From Bacteroidales bacterium (lineage in GTDB: Bacteria; Bacteroidota; Bacteroidia; Bacteroidales; UBA932): a DNA stretch of 64,000 bases. This document shows, piece by piece, positions 55,760 to 64,000 of the stretch. The notes beneath the pieces were generated by a model that was not told where the DNA came from, ran no database searches, and worked only from the letters and a program-made list of their open reading frames with translations. Within the stretch, counting starts at the first letter, position 1. The number at the start of each line of letters is the position of its first letter. The stretch covers positions 1 through 64,000 of the forward strand of contig JAEEIQ010000018.1 in NCBI GenBank assembly GCA_016281435.1. The letters run 5' to 3'. Made by a program: the position numbers and the translations under genes.

Positions 55760-56476
55760 ATGGAAACAAGGTCAATATTGTTCGACGGGAACGAGAAAAA
55801 GGTTTTCGCAACCGATGATCCGTCCCTCGTCATCTTTCATTTCAAGGACGTTCTGACCGCCTACACGGGGGTCAAACGCGCTGTCCTGAAGCGGAAAGGC
55901 ATCGTCAACAACGCTGTCTCTTCGTATCTTCTCTCCTTCCTCGAAAAGAACGGCGTCAAGACGCATTTCGTAGAGAAAATTTCGGACCGGGACCAGCTCT
56001 GCCGCAAAGTGGATCCGATTCCGCTCGAAATGATAGTCTGCAACTATGTCAACGGCCCTCTCATGGAGCGCCTCGGCATGGAAGAAGGCACCAAGCCTTC
56101 CGAGACCATCATAGACCTCCGCTACAACCGCGACGACCTTGGCGAGCCGATGATCAACGACTCCGAAGCCATAGCCCTCGGGATAGTCACGAAAGAAGAA
56201 CTGTCTTTCCTCTACGCGACCGCGCACAAGGTCCTGAGCCTCATGGACGGACTTTTCAGCGGCGCGGGGCTGAAACTCATCGACGTCAAGCTCGAGTTCG
56301 GGCGCGACTCTTCCGGCGACATCATCCTCTGCGACGAAATCAGCCCGGACACATGCCGCATCTGGGACGCCTCCGACGACGAGAAACTGGACAAGGACCG
56401 TTTCCGTCTGGACTTCGGCGACATCGTAGCTTCATATACCAAGATTGCCGTCAAACTCGGCGCTTTAACTGAATAA
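55760..56476 (+). CDS. purC: SAICAR synthetase
   Basis: This 238-residue enzyme joins aspartate to CAIR. Motifs are LFDGNEKKVF, VDPIPLEMIVCNY, GLKLIDVKLEFG and DEISPDTCRIWD. The length is normal. It sits between purL and purF with gaps of 9 and 4 bases. Confidence 0.96.
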   Translation: METRSILFDGNEKKVFATDDPSLVIFHFKDVLTAYTGVKRAVLKRKGIVNNAVSSYLLSFLEKNGVKTHFVEKISDRDQLCRKVDPIPLEMIVCNYVNGPLMERLGMEEGTKPSETIIDLRYNRDDLGEPMINDSEAIALGIVTKEELSFLYATAHKVLSLMDGLFSGAGLKLIDVKLEFGRDSSGDIILCDEISPDTCRIWDASDDEKLDKDRFRLDFGDIVASYTKIAVKLGALTE

Positions 56477-56480
56477 TACC

Positions 56481-57854
56481 ATGGGTGTCATCGGTGTATA
56501 CGGCGTCAAGGACGCCTCCCAGATCCTTTATTACGGACTTCATACCCTCCAGCACCGCGGTCAGGAAGGTGCCGGGATAGTCACCTTCGACCAGGCCGGA
56601 GTATGCCGCCGCCATCGCGGCCAGGGCCTCATATCCGAAGTGTTCAACCCCGCAATACTCGCCTCCCTGCCCGGGGAGATCGGGGTTGCCGGAGTCAAAT
56701 ATGCCAACATTTCCAAGGCCGGCACGGACAATGTCCAGCCGCTTGTCTTCCACCACCACTCGGGCGATTTCGCCATAGCCGGCGACGGTAACCTCGTGAA
56801 CGCCGACAGGGTCGCCTCCTATCTGGAGACCCGCGGCAGCCTGTTCCAGACTTCCACCGACAGCGAACTGCTGGCCTACCTTATCAAGAAGGAAGGCAAC
56901 AACCCGAGGATATTCCAGATCACCAAGGCGCTGAACATGCTTGAAGGAGGTTTCACCTTCCTCATCGCCACCCGCAACCGTCTCTATGCATGCCGTGACA
57001 AATACGGGATCAAGCCCCTCTGCCTCGGAAAGCTCGGGGACGGCGGATACGTCGTCAGCAGCGAGAGCTGCGCCTTCGACCTGATCGGCGCCGAGTTCGT
57101 GCGCGACGTCGAGCCCGGCGAAGTAATCACCATAGACGACCAGGGCATACGCTCAAGGCTCTATTCGAAATTCCAGCGCCACAAGATGTGCGGCATGGAG
57201 TATATCTATCTCGCCCGTCCCGACAGCGACATAGACGGCTGCAACGTCCACGCCTACCGCAAGGAATCCGGACGCCGCCTCTACCGCGAAGCACCGGCCG
57301 ACGCCGACATCGTCATCGGCGTGCCCGACTCCAGCCTCAGCGCCGCGATGGGATATGCCGAAGAGAGCGGCATCCCCTACGAGATGGGTCTGATCAAGAG
57401 CAAATACGTAGCGCGGACCTTCATCCAGCCTTCCCAGGAAATGCGTGAGAGGGGCGTCAAGATGAAACTGTCCGCCGTCCGCAGCATAGTCGGCGGCAAG
57501 AGGATAGTCCTCGTGGACGACTCCATCGTGCGCGGCACGACCTGCCTGAAGATAGTCAACCTGCTCCGCGACGCCGGAGCCACGGAAGTACATGTCCGTA
57601 TCGCCAGCCCGATGATGAAGCATTCCTGCTTCTATGGCGTGGACACATCCACCAGCGAGGAACTGCTCTGCTCGCACCGCACCCTCGACGAAGCCTGCAA
57701 GGCCATCTGCGCGGATTCCCTCGGCTACCTGAGCCCTGCCTCCGCGATAGCCTCCTGCCCCGGACGCACCGACATGTGCCTTGCCTGCTTTACGGGAGAA
57801 TACCCTACCGTACTCTACAACAACGGAACCGAAGAAGAAGAAACCGAAGAATAA
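56481..57854 (+). CDS. purF: Amidophosphoribosyltransferase with degenerate glutaminase site
   Basis: This 457-residue protein aligns with PurF throughout, but the N-terminus reads MGVIGVYG where active enzymes have the nucleophile Cys before GV. Arg of the VRY motif is lysine (GVKY, Lys73), and the oxyanion motif HNGNL is GDGNL (Asp102). Arg26 in LQHRGQ and the TDSE motif remain. The phosphoribosyltransferase half is intact ([16 protein letters not shown]), as are cysteines for the Fe-S cluster seen in the B. subtilis type (KMCGMEY, CFYG, CLACF). It therefore probably cannot use glutamine and may use free ammonia. No alternative start adds a cysteine. Confidence 0.92.
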   Translation: MGVIGVYGVKDASQILYYGLHTLQHRGQEGAGIVTFDQAGVCRRHRGQGLISEVFNPAILASLPGEIGVAGVKYANISKAGTDNVQPLVFHHHSGDFAIAGDGNLVNADRVASYLETRGSLFQTSTDSELLAYLIKKEGNNPRIFQITKALNMLEGGFTFLIATRNRLYACRDKYGIKPLCLGKLGDGGYVVSSESCAFDLIGAEFVRDVEPGEVITIDDQGIRSRLYSKFQRHKMCGMEYIYLARPDSDIDGCNVHAYRKESGRRLYREAPADADIVIGVPDSSLSAAMGYAEESGIPYEMGLIKSKYVARTFIQPSQEMRERGVKMKLSAVRSIVGGKRIVLVDDSIVRGTTCLKIVNLLRDAGATEVHVRIASPMMKHSCFYGVDTSTSEELLCSHRTLDEACKAICADSLGYLSPASAIASCPGRTDMCLACFTGEYPTVLYNNGTEEEETEE

Positions 57855-57855
57855 A

Positions 57856-58887
57856 ATGGCCCAGTCTTACGAAAACGCGGGGGTTAACCTCGAGGCCGGC
57901 TACGAAGTCGTACGCCGCATCAAACAGCATGTCAATTCCACCGCCCGCAAGGGCTCCATGGGAGGGATAGGATCATTCGGAGGGATGTTCGACCTCTCCT
58001 CCCTCGGAGTAAAGGAACCCGTGCTCGTCAGCGGCACCGACGGAGTCGGAACGAAACTGAAGATAGCCTTTGCGCTCGACAAGCACGACACCATAGGCAT
58101 CGACGCCGTGGCCATGTGCGTCAACGACGTTCTGGCCCAGGGTGCCGAGCCCCTCATTTTCCTTGATTACGTGGCCATAGGGCACAACATCCCCGAAAAG
58201 GTCGAACAGATCGTCGCCGGGGTCGCCGAAGGCTGCCGCCAGGCCGGATGCGCCCTTGTCGGCGGAGAGACTGCCGAAATGCCCGGGATGTACTCCGACG
58301 GCGAGTACGACATAGCCGGATACACTACAGGCGTCGTCGAAAAGTCAAAGCTCATCGACGGCAGCAAGGTCTCCGTCGGGGACGTCCTCGTCGGCATCGC
58401 CTCCACCGGAGTCCACTCCAACGGCTTCAGCCTGGTCCGCAAGATAGTCGCCGACGCCGGTCTCAAGTACACGGATGAAATCCCGGAATTCGGCGGCAGA
58501 AGGCTCGGAGACGTCCTGCTGACCCCGACCCGCATCTATGTCAGGCAGGTCCTGGACGTGATCCGGCACTGCGACGTGCACGGCGTGGCCCACATAACCG
58601 GAGGCGGCTTCGACGAGAACATCCCGCGCATCCTCCGTCCCGGCCAGGGCATCGAGATAGAGGAAGGAAGCTGGGAGATACTCCCCGTGTTCCGCATGCT
58701 CGAAAAGTGGGGCGGCGTCCCGCACCGGGAGATGTTCAACATCTTCAATATGGGCATAGGAATGGTCCTGGCCCTCAGCCCTTCGGAGGCCGCCAAGGCC
58801 ATCGACATCCTCACCTCGCACGGTGAGAAGGCTTCCGTGATCGGAAAGGTCAGCGGCGAGAGCGGCGTCAAAATCAACTTGAAATGA
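57856..58887 (+). CDS. purM: Phosphoribosylaminoimidazole synthase (AIR synthetase)
   Basis: This 343-residue enzyme closes the imidazole ring using ATP. Motifs are [32 protein letters not shown] region near residue 80, and [11 protein letters not shown], plus the C-terminal [13 protein letters not shown]. The ATG at 57856 lies 1 base after the purF stop and was preferred to an in-frame upstream ATG inside purF. Confidence 0.96.
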   Translation: MAQSYENAGVNLEAGYEVVRRIKQHVNSTARKGSMGGIGSFGGMFDLSSLGVKEPVLVSGTDGVGTKLKIAFALDKHDTIGIDAVAMCVNDVLAQGAEPLIFLDYVAIGHNIPEKVEQIVAGVAEGCRQAGCALVGGETAEMPGMYSDGEYDIAGYTTGVVEKSKLIDGSKVSVGDVLVGIASTGVHSNGFSLVRKIVADAGLKYTDEIPEFGGRRLGDVLLTPTRIYVRQVLDVIRHCDVHGVAHITGGGFDENIPRILRPGQGIEIEEGSWEILPVFRMLEKWGGVPHREMFNIFNMGIGMVLALSPSEAAKAIDILTSHGEKASVIGKVSGESGVKINLK

Positions 58888-59441
58888 AGAAACTTGCTGT
58901 ATTCGCCAGCGGCAGCGGGACCAACTTCGAGGCCATAGCCGCGGCCTGCGCGGACGGGAGGCTCGATGCCGAAGTCGTCCTGATGGTCTGTGACAAACCC
59001 GGAGCCATGGTCATTGAAAGGGCTGCGCGCTTCGACGTGCCGTCCTTCGTCTTCAACCCGAAGGACTACCCTTCCAAGGCTGACTTCGAAAAGGATATAG
59101 TCGGCCGGCTGGATGCCCTCGGAGTGGACCTTGTCTGCCTCGCGGGGTACATGCGCATAGTCGGGGACGTGCTCCTGGGCGCGTACGGCGGGCGCATCAT
59201 CAACATCCATCCTTCCCTTCTCCCGTCCTTCAAGGGCGCCCATGCCGTTGAAGACGCGGTCCGTTACGGAGTCAAGGTCTATGGCATCACCATCCACTAT
59301 GTAAACGCCGACCTCGACGGCGGCAAGATCATAGCCCAGCGAGCCTTCCCTTATGAAGGCAATGACCCGGAAGAAGTGCACCGCATAGGCCAGAAGATTG
59401 AACACGAACTTTATATAGAAACCATTAAGAAATTGATATGA
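58884..59441 (+). CDS. purN: Phosphoribosylglycinamide formyltransferase
   Basis: This 185-residue enzyme transfers a formyl group from 10-formyl-THF to GAR. It shows [19 protein letters not shown], and the catalytic region [16 protein letters not shown], plus [15 protein letters not shown]. The ATG overlaps purM by 4 bases, and its end overlaps purH the same way. Confidence 0.96.
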   Translation: MKKLAVFASGSGTNFEAIAAACADGRLDAEVVLMVCDKPGAMVIERAARFDVPSFVFNPKDYPSKADFEKDIVGRLDALGVDLVCLAGYMRIVGDVLLGAYGGRIINIHPSLLPSFKGAHAVEDAVRYGVKVYGITIHYVNADLDGGKIIAQRAFPYEGNDPEEVHRIGQKIEHELYIETIKKLI

Positions 59442-60967
59442 GAGCATTAGTAAGCGTTAGCGACAAGACGGGTCTCACCCCGTTCGTAAAGGGCCTGGCT
59501 GCCTTGGGCTGGGACATTATCGCGACCGGCGGCACGCAGAAGCTGCTGGAAAGCGAAGGTGTGAAGACGATAGGCATCAGCGAAGTCACCGGTTTCCCGG
59601 AGATCCTCGACGGCCGCGTCAAGACCCTGCATCCCAAGGTGCACGGCGGCATCCTCGCCCGGAGGGACCTTCCCGCGCACATGGAGACCCTGAAAGAGAA
59701 CGGCATCGGGACTATCGACCTCGTCTGCGTGAACCTCTATCCTTTCCGCCAGACCATAGCGAAGGAAGGTGTCACGATGGAAGACGCTATCGAGAACATC
59801 GACATAGGCGGACCTTCGATGGTCCGAAGCGCGGCGAAGAACTGGCGCGACGTGACCATAATCTGCGATCCGGCGGACTATGACACCGTGCTCGCCGAGC
59901 TCCGCCAGAACGGCCGCACCAGCGACGAAACCCGCCTCAAGCTATCCGCAAAGGCCTATACGCACACCGCCGAGTATGACATGTGCATCGCTTCGTGGAT
60001 GCGCGGCAAGGCCGGCCTGAACGAGAAACTTTTCCTCGAATACGACCTCAAGCAGGGTCTCCGCTACGGAGAGAATCCCCATCAGGCGGCAAAGTTCTAC
60101 GCCACTGCGGAGCCTGTCCCCTTCTCCCTCGCCCATGGACGCCAGATCCAGGGCAAGGAGCTCTCATACAACAACATCCAGGACGCCAACGCGGCCCTCA
60201 ACGTAGTACGTGACTTCGAAGAGCCGTTCTGCGTGGCCCTCAAGCACATGAACCCCTGCGGCGCCGCCGTCGGCAAGACTATCGAAGAGGCCTGGCAGGC
60301 TGCCTACGAAGCCGACAAGGTCAGCATCTACGGCGGAATCGTGGCCGTGAACCGTCCCCTGACCGCCGAAGTCGCCGCCGGCATGAAGCCCATCTTCCTC
60401 GAGATAGTGATAGCCCCGTCCTTCACCCCGGAGGCGCTCGAAATCCTTTCCACGAAGAAGAACCTCCGCGTGATGGAAGTCGACATGACCCGCTCCGAGG
60501 CCCCCGTACCCCAGTACATCAGCGTCAACGGCGGCATGCTCGCCCAGCAGCTGGACACCCAGGTCGAGCAGGTCACCCCTGAAATGTGCGTCACGACGGT
60601 GAAGCCCACGGCCGGACAGATGGCCGACCTCGAGTTCGGCTGGAAGATAGTCAAGCACGTGAAATCCAACGCCATAGCAGTAGTCCGCGACGGCCACACC
60701 ATAGGTGTCGGCGCCGGCCAGACCAACCGCGTCGGTTCCGCCCGCATCGCCCTTGAGGAGGCGAAGGAAGCCGGTTTCACTTCCGGGCTCATCCTCGCTT
60801 CCGACGGCTTCCTCCCCTTCGACGACACCGTCGCCCTCGCCGCCGGATACGGCGTGACCGCCATCGTTCAGCCCGGGGGCAGCATCCGTGACGAGGATGC
60901 CGTCAAGAAGGCAGACGAACTGGGCATCACTATGCTCTTTACCGGAGTAAGACATTTCAAACACTGA
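59438..60967 (+). CDS. purH: Bifunctional AICAR formyltransferase / IMP cyclohydrolase
   Basis: This 509-residue enzyme completes IMP. The N-terminal IMP cyclohydrolase domain (residues 1-~140) has SVSDKTGL and ATGGTQKLLES, and the formyltransferase domain has RYGENPHQAA, KHMNPCGAAVG and SDGFLPFDD. The length is standard. It is followed by purD after 3 bases. Confidence 0.97.
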   Translation: MRALVSVSDKTGLTPFVKGLAALGWDIIATGGTQKLLESEGVKTIGISEVTGFPEILDGRVKTLHPKVHGGILARRDLPAHMETLKENGIGTIDLVCVNLYPFRQTIAKEGVTMEDAIENIDIGGPSMVRSAAKNWRDVTIICDPADYDTVLAELRQNGRTSDETRLKLSAKAYTHTAEYDMCIASWMRGKAGLNEKLFLEYDLKQGLRYGENPHQAAKFYATAEPVPFSLAHGRQIQGKELSYNNIQDANAALNVVRDFEEPFCVALKHMNPCGAAVGKTIEEAWQAAYEADKVSIYGGIVAVNRPLTAEVAAGMKPIFLEIVIAPSFTPEALEILSTKKNLRVMEVDMTRSEAPVPQYISVNGGMLAQQLDTQVEQVTPEMCVTTVKPTAGQMADLEFGWKIVKHVKSNAIAVVRDGHTIGVGAGQTNRVGSARIALEEAKEAGFTSGLILASDGFLPFDDTVALAAGYGVTAIVQPGGSIRDEDAVKKADELGITMLFTGVRHFKH

Positions 60968-60970
60968 TTT

Positions 60971-62215
60971 ATGAAGACAGTTCTCGTAGTAGGTTCCGGC
61001 GGACGCGAGCATGCCATCGTGCATGCCCTCAGCCGTTCCCCGCAGGTAGGAAAGATTTATTGCGCCCCCGGCAACGCCGGGATTGCGGACCTGGCAGAAT
61101 GCGTCCCTCTGAAGGATACGGACGTTGCCGGATTGCTCGCTTTCGCCCGCACGAAGACGGTCGACTTAACCGTAGTCGGCCCGGAGGCATCCCTTGCCGC
61201 CGGCATCGTGGACGCCTTCCGCGCTGAAGGACTGGCCATTTTCGGCCACACGCTCGCCGCAACCCGCATCGAGAGCAGCAAGGAGTTTGCGAAGCAGATC
61301 ATGGAGCGTCACGGCGTTCCGACGGCCGGCTACCGCAGTTTCTCCGACTTCCAGGAAGCCCTGGCCTACGTTTCCGAGCGTCCTTTCCCCGCCGTGCTCA
61401 AATATGACGGGCTGGCCGCCGGGAAGGGCGTCGTGATCGCCGAGACCCTTAAGGAAGCCGAAAAAGCACTTAAGGACATGCTCCTGGACGAGTCATTCGG
61501 CAAGGGCAAGGTCGTCGTGGAAGACTTCCTGACCGGTCCGGAGTTCTCCTTCATGTGCTTCGTGGACGGGGAAGAGGTTTATCCAATGCCCCTCTCGCCG
61601 GACCACAAGCGCGCCTTCGACGGAGACAAGGGGCCCAACACCGGAGGGATGGGTGCCTATACCGGACTCCCCTTCATCACGGAGGAAGACCGGCAGTTCG
61701 CTTTCAAGGAGATCCTCTGCAAGACGGCTTCGGCCATGGCCGCGGAAGATTGTCCCCTTTCAGGCGTGCTGTACGGCGGTCTCATGAAGACGCCTCAGGG
61801 CGTCAAGGTGATCGAGTTCAACGCCCGCTTCGGCGATCCGGAGACGGAGGTGGTCCTGCCGCTGCTGGATTCGGACATCTACGACGTGTTCGAAGCGGTC
61901 GCGCTCGGGCGTCCTGCCGGAGAGCTGAAGTGGTCGCAGGATGTGACCCTCGGCGTCGTGCTGGCCTCTAAGGGCTATCCCGGGCATTATGACAAGGGCG
62001 TCGGGATCGTTCTTCCTGCCGACGGCACCTTCTACCACATGGGCACGAAGCGCCTCGAAGACGGCAGCCTCGTCACCAACGGAGGCCGCGTGCTGATGGC
62101 CGTCGCCCGCGCCTCCTCGCTCGAGAAGGCACGCCAGGAGGCCTACCGCAGCGTCGACGCAGTCCGCTGCGCCAACCTCTTCCACCGCCGCGACATCGCC
62201 CACTGGGCGCTGTGA
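60971..62215 (+). CDS. purD: Phosphoribosylamine-glycine ligase
   Basis: This 414-residue ATP-grasp enzyme joins phosphoribosylamine to glycine, the step after PurF. Motifs are VVGSGGREHAIVHAL, GPEASLAAGI, KYDGLAAGKGVVIA and FNARFGDPETEVVLP. It ends the purine operon. Channelling of the unstable amine from PurF is known in other bacteria, which makes the state of PurF here more relevant. Confidence 0.97.
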   Translation: MKTVLVVGSGGREHAIVHALSRSPQVGKIYCAPGNAGIADLAECVPLKDTDVAGLLAFARTKTVDLTVVGPEASLAAGIVDAFRAEGLAIFGHTLAATRIESSKEFAKQIMERHGVPTAGYRSFSDFQEALAYVSERPFPAVLKYDGLAAGKGVVIAETLKEAEKALKDMLLDESFGKGKVVVEDFLTGPEFSFMCFVDGEEVYPMPLSPDHKRAFDGDKGPNTGGMGAYTGLPFITEEDRQFAFKEILCKTASAMAAEDCPLSGVLYGGLMKTPQGVKVIEFNARFGDPETEVVLPLLDSDIYDVFEAVALGRPAGELKWSQDVTLGVVLASKGYPGHYDKGVGIVLPADGTFYHMGTKRLEDGSLVTNGGRVLMAVARASSLEKARQEAYRSVDAVRCANLFHRRDIAHWAL

Positions 62216-62312
62216 CCCGCCCCGGCCTGGGCACCTGCTGCAGCAGTACCCGGCCGCAACAATCCCCCGCCCCGGCCCAGATGGCGCACGGCAAGTATTT
62301 GAGCACCAACGA

Positions 62313-62380
62313 ATTAACGCTTCGGCCTTGCGTAAAACGACGCAAGGTCAAGCTATATTATGTTAAGTTCGATCGCTCCG
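62313..62380 (+). repeat. 68-base intergenic repeat, copy 1
   Basis: This copy holds an 8-base-pair hairpin (CCTTGCGT/ACGCAAGG with a six-base loop) followed by a TATATTATGTTAAGTTCGA block. It is nearly identical to 63582-63649, about 1.27 kb away, and the similarity continues after a small insertion (GCTCCGGGAAGGACCTTCT near 62396-62414). No T-run follows the hairpin. The rest of the 258-base purD-lipoprotein gap is GC-rich with short CCCGCCCCGGCC repeats and no gene. Confidence 0.7.
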
Positions 62381-62456
62381 GGAGCGATAGTCGTCGGCTC
62401 CGGGAAGGACCTTCTCCGGAGCAGCTCCATTCGAAACATGGTTCCAATTAATTGCT

Positions 62457-62464
62457 TATATTTG
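62457..62464 (+). promoter_or_regulatory. -7 element of the rhodanese/MBL gene
   Basis: TATATTTG matches the Bacteroidetes -7 consensus, 8 bases before the ATG at 62473, so the leader would be very short. Confidence 0.5.
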
Positions 62465-62472
62465 TATCTGTT

Positions 62473-63516
62473 ATGAAAAAATATCTGTCAATCATGGCGT
62501 TTTCGCTTCTTTCCCTGTTTTCGTGCAGGGGGTATGAGAATCTGGGCGTGCAGGCTTTTGAAACCAAACTTGCCGGCGACGGTACGGTGCAATTGCTGGA
62601 TGTCCGCACTGCGTCGGAATTCGCAGAGGGACATATCGCTCCCGCCATCAATATAGACTGGTATTCAAGCAACTTTCTGAGGGATGCGGAAACTTCCCTC
62701 GACAAGGCTCGTCCGGTGCTGGTTTACTGTCGTAGCGGAAGGCGCAGCGCCTCGGCTGCCACGGCCATGGAAAAGGCCGGGTTCAAGGTCTTCAACCTTT
62801 CCGGCGGGTACCTTGCCTGGACCGCTGCAGGAAAGCCGGTTACGAAGTACGAAGTCGAAAGGTTCCTTACCGACAGCGGCACTCCTGTCGAAATCACCCT
62901 TATCAAGCACGGCTCGCTGGAGATCCGCTACAAGGGCAAGTCCATCCAGGTCGATCCCGTCACGAAACTCGGAGACAAGGTGACCGATTACGCCGCCGAG
63001 TTCCCCAAAGCTGATTTCATCCTGGTGACCCACGAACACTTCGACCATCTGGACAAGGCGGCCATCGCTGCCTTGACCGCTCCCGGCACAAAGCTCATAA
63101 CGAACGCGTCCTGCGCCGGCAAGCTGGGCTACGGAACGGTGATGAAAAACGGAGACTCAACGAGCGTCGCCCCGGATATGACACTTGAAGCCGTTCCTGC
63201 CTACAACACGACGGCGGGACACACGCAATTCCACCCCAAGGGCCGGGACAACGGCTTCGTGCTGACAATCGACGGACTGCGAATCTACATCGCCGGAGAC
63301 ACCGAGGATATCCCTGAGATGGCCGGGCTGAAAGATATCGACGTCGCTTTCCTTCCTGTCAACCAGCCATATACGATGACCCCGGAGCAATGTATCAAAG
63401 CCGCTAAGACAATCTCCCCGAAGATCCTTATCCCCTATCATTACGGGCAGACAGATATCAGTTCCCTCTCTGCCGCCCTCCCCGGCATCGACGTCCGCAT
63501 CCGGCAGATGCAGTAA
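62473..63516 (+). CDS. Rhodanese-metallo-beta-lactamase fold lipoprotein
   Basis: This 347-residue protein has a lipoprotein signal (MKKYLSIMAFSLLSLFSC). Residues ~30-120 form a rhodanese domain with LLDVRTASEF and the active cysteine in VYCRSGRRSAS. Residues ~140-345 form a UlaG-like metallo-beta-lactamase fold with the metal motif THEHFDHLD, IAGDTEDIP and a late PYHYGQ. Both catalytic sites look intact. Such fusions may act on persulfides or thiol conjugates, but the substrate is unknown. It is exported and monocistronic, flanked by repeats. Confidence 0.85.
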   Translation: MKKYLSIMAFSLLSLFSCRGYENLGVQAFETKLAGDGTVQLLDVRTASEFAEGHIAPAINIDWYSSNFLRDAETSLDKARPVLVYCRSGRRSASAATAMEKAGFKVFNLSGGYLAWTAAGKPVTKYEVERFLTDSGTPVEITLIKHGSLEIRYKGKSIQVDPVTKLGDKVTDYAAEFPKADFILVTHEHFDHLDKAAIAALTAPGTKLITNASCAGKLGYGTVMKNGDSTSVAPDMTLEAVPAYNTTAGHTQFHPKGRDNGFVLTIDGLRIYIAGDTEDIPEMAGLKDIDVAFLPVNQPYTMTPEQCIKAAKTISPKILIPYHYGQTDISSLSAALPGIDVRIRQMQ

Positions 63517-63561
63517 AACGCCGGAATCCGCATAAAAAGCTCCACCCCGGCACGTTTTTTT
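63517..63561 (+). terminator. Possible terminator of the rhodanese/MBL gene
   Basis: AACGCCGG can pair with CCGGC-ACGTT across a 22-base loop, followed by a T-run at 63555-63561. The long loop and bulge make it a weaker call. Confidence 0.45.
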
Positions 63562-63581
63562 AAACGACTGGCTATCATCTG

Positions 63582-63649
63582 ATTAACGATTCAGCCTTGC
63601 GTAAAATGACGCAAGGCTGAGCTATATTATGTTAAGTTCGAGCACTCCG
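63582..63649 (+). repeat. 68-base intergenic repeat, copy 2
   Basis: This is the second copy of the hairpin-bearing repeat, with CCTTGCGT/ACGCAAGG and a shared 22-base block starting at AGCTATATTATG. Differences from copy 1 are few and partly in the hairpin loop and arms. Confidence 0.7.
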
Positions 63650-63660
63650 GAAAGGAACCT

Positions 63661-64000
63661 TCACTCCATCGGAATTTCCGGATGCTGGACGGAAAGGGGA
63701 AGTCCTTCCTGGGAGAGATAGAACATGTTCAGGATGACGGGTTCGCTGCCGCGGTTCTCCCCGCGGTGGATCGTACCGACCATCTCGACGACTGTCTCCC
63801 CGGCCCGGATGACCTTCTCCGTGCCGTCAAGACCGATAATGGTAAGTTCACCCTGCTCCATGATTCCGAAATTCATCACGGGATGGTGGTGCCATTCGAG
63901 TTTCTGGCCGACAGGGAACACATAGCGCATGCAGACAAGTTCCGGCTTCCCTTCCGGGTAATCCGGAAGCTCGGCTCCGTCCCAGCTGTGGCTGGTACGG
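63661..64000 (-). CDS. Cupin-domain protein (partial, cut by window edge)
   Basis: This gene enters from the right edge; the visible 112 residues include the C-terminus. The cupin fold is shown by WHHHPVMNFGIMEQGELT, with three histidines that could bind a metal, and by TIHRGENRG. The upstream part reads SHSWDGAELPDYPEGKPEL across 63935-63991, typical of small single-domain cupins that begin near this point. The start is outside the window, so the full length is unknown. The function is not predictable beyond a metal- or ligand-binding barrel. Confidence 0.75.
   Translation of the reverse strand, partial: RTSHSWDGAELPDYPEGKPELVCMRYVFPVGQKLEWHHHPVMNFGIMEQGELTIIGLDGTEKVIRAGETVVEMVGTIHRGENRGSEPVILNMFYLSQEGLPLSVQHPEIPME

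Noticed and set aside
56466..56481. An alternative PurF start that would restore the N-terminal cysteine
   Set aside because: Codons upstream in frame are CTG, AAT, AAT, ACC after a stop at 56466-56468; none codes for cysteine.
1..64000. Prophage, insertion sequence, tRNA or CRISPR array
   Set aside because: I saw no transposase, integrase, phage structural gene, cloverleaf or regularly spaced repeat. The two 68-base copies are too few and too far apart for CRISPR.

Overview
This window most likely comes from a fairly GC-rich member of the Bacteroidota, probably Bacteroidales. I infer this from AT-rich gaps carrying the Bacteroidetes -7 promoter element TAnnTTTG, weak Shine-Dalgarno sequences, many lipoprotein signal peptides, membrane-bound LytTR regulators, DUF1080 and GH105 enzymes, and a meso-DAP dehydrogenase. 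I cannot name a family or genus. I see no rRNA, tRNA, CRISPR array, transposase, integrase or phage gene, so this looks like ordinary chromosome. No gene-free gap exceeds about 260 bases.

Layout. (1) 0.2-7.9 kb: a short exported protein, then lipid cluster A. On the minus strand this is TPR protein, condensation-like acyltransferase, AMP-ligase and acyl carrier protein. A membrane LytTR regulator faces it, followed by a GNAT-like protein and an outer-membrane phospholipase A1. (2) 7.9-17.6 kb: a seven-gene minus-strand operon, ddh - gdhA - PEP/pyruvate-binding receiver-like protein - guaA - pheA - tyrA - DAHP synthase, preceded by a possible structured leader RNA. (3) 17.9-24.1 kb: lipid cluster B, with a second condensation-like protein, a PlsC-type acyltransferase and two tandem AMP-ligases, faced by a second membrane LytTR regulator. 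(4) 24.2-32.0 kb: an exported sugar-oxidation and glycoside-cleavage set (Gfo/Idh/MocA, DUF1080, TIM-barrel epimerase, RraA-like, GH105-DUF4861), interrupted by a divergent metallopeptidase/CobW pair. (5) 32.0-33.2 kb: rubrerythrin, and a small beta-barrel protein that ends the next operon. (6) 33.2-48.8 kb: a long minus-strand branched-chain amino acid and methionine operon, ilvD-ilvB-ilvN-ilvC-leuA-leuC-leuD-citramalate/IPM synthase-leuB-ilvE-aminotransferase-metY-metX. (7) 48.9-51.4 kb: thrA, feeding both the Met and Thr/Ile branches. (8) 51.6-62.2 kb: a purine operon, purE-purL-purC-purF-purM-purN-purH-purD. (9) 62.3-64.0 kb: a rhodanese-metallo-beta-lactamase lipoprotein flanked by two copies of a ~68-bp repeat, and a cupin gene cut by the window edge.

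Most notable points. The operon PurF has lost the catalytic N-terminal cysteine and other glutaminase residues while its phosphoribosyltransferase half looks intact. The two lipid clusters look like paralogous modules: each pairs a four-helix membrane LytTR protein with a divergent acyl-activation/transfer operon, and both shared promoter regions carry phased copies of a GTGACGAAAT-like motif. These clusters, in which ligase, carrier protein and condensation-like enzyme are separate proteins next to a phospholipase, are the best candidate for an undescribed lipid-modifying system.
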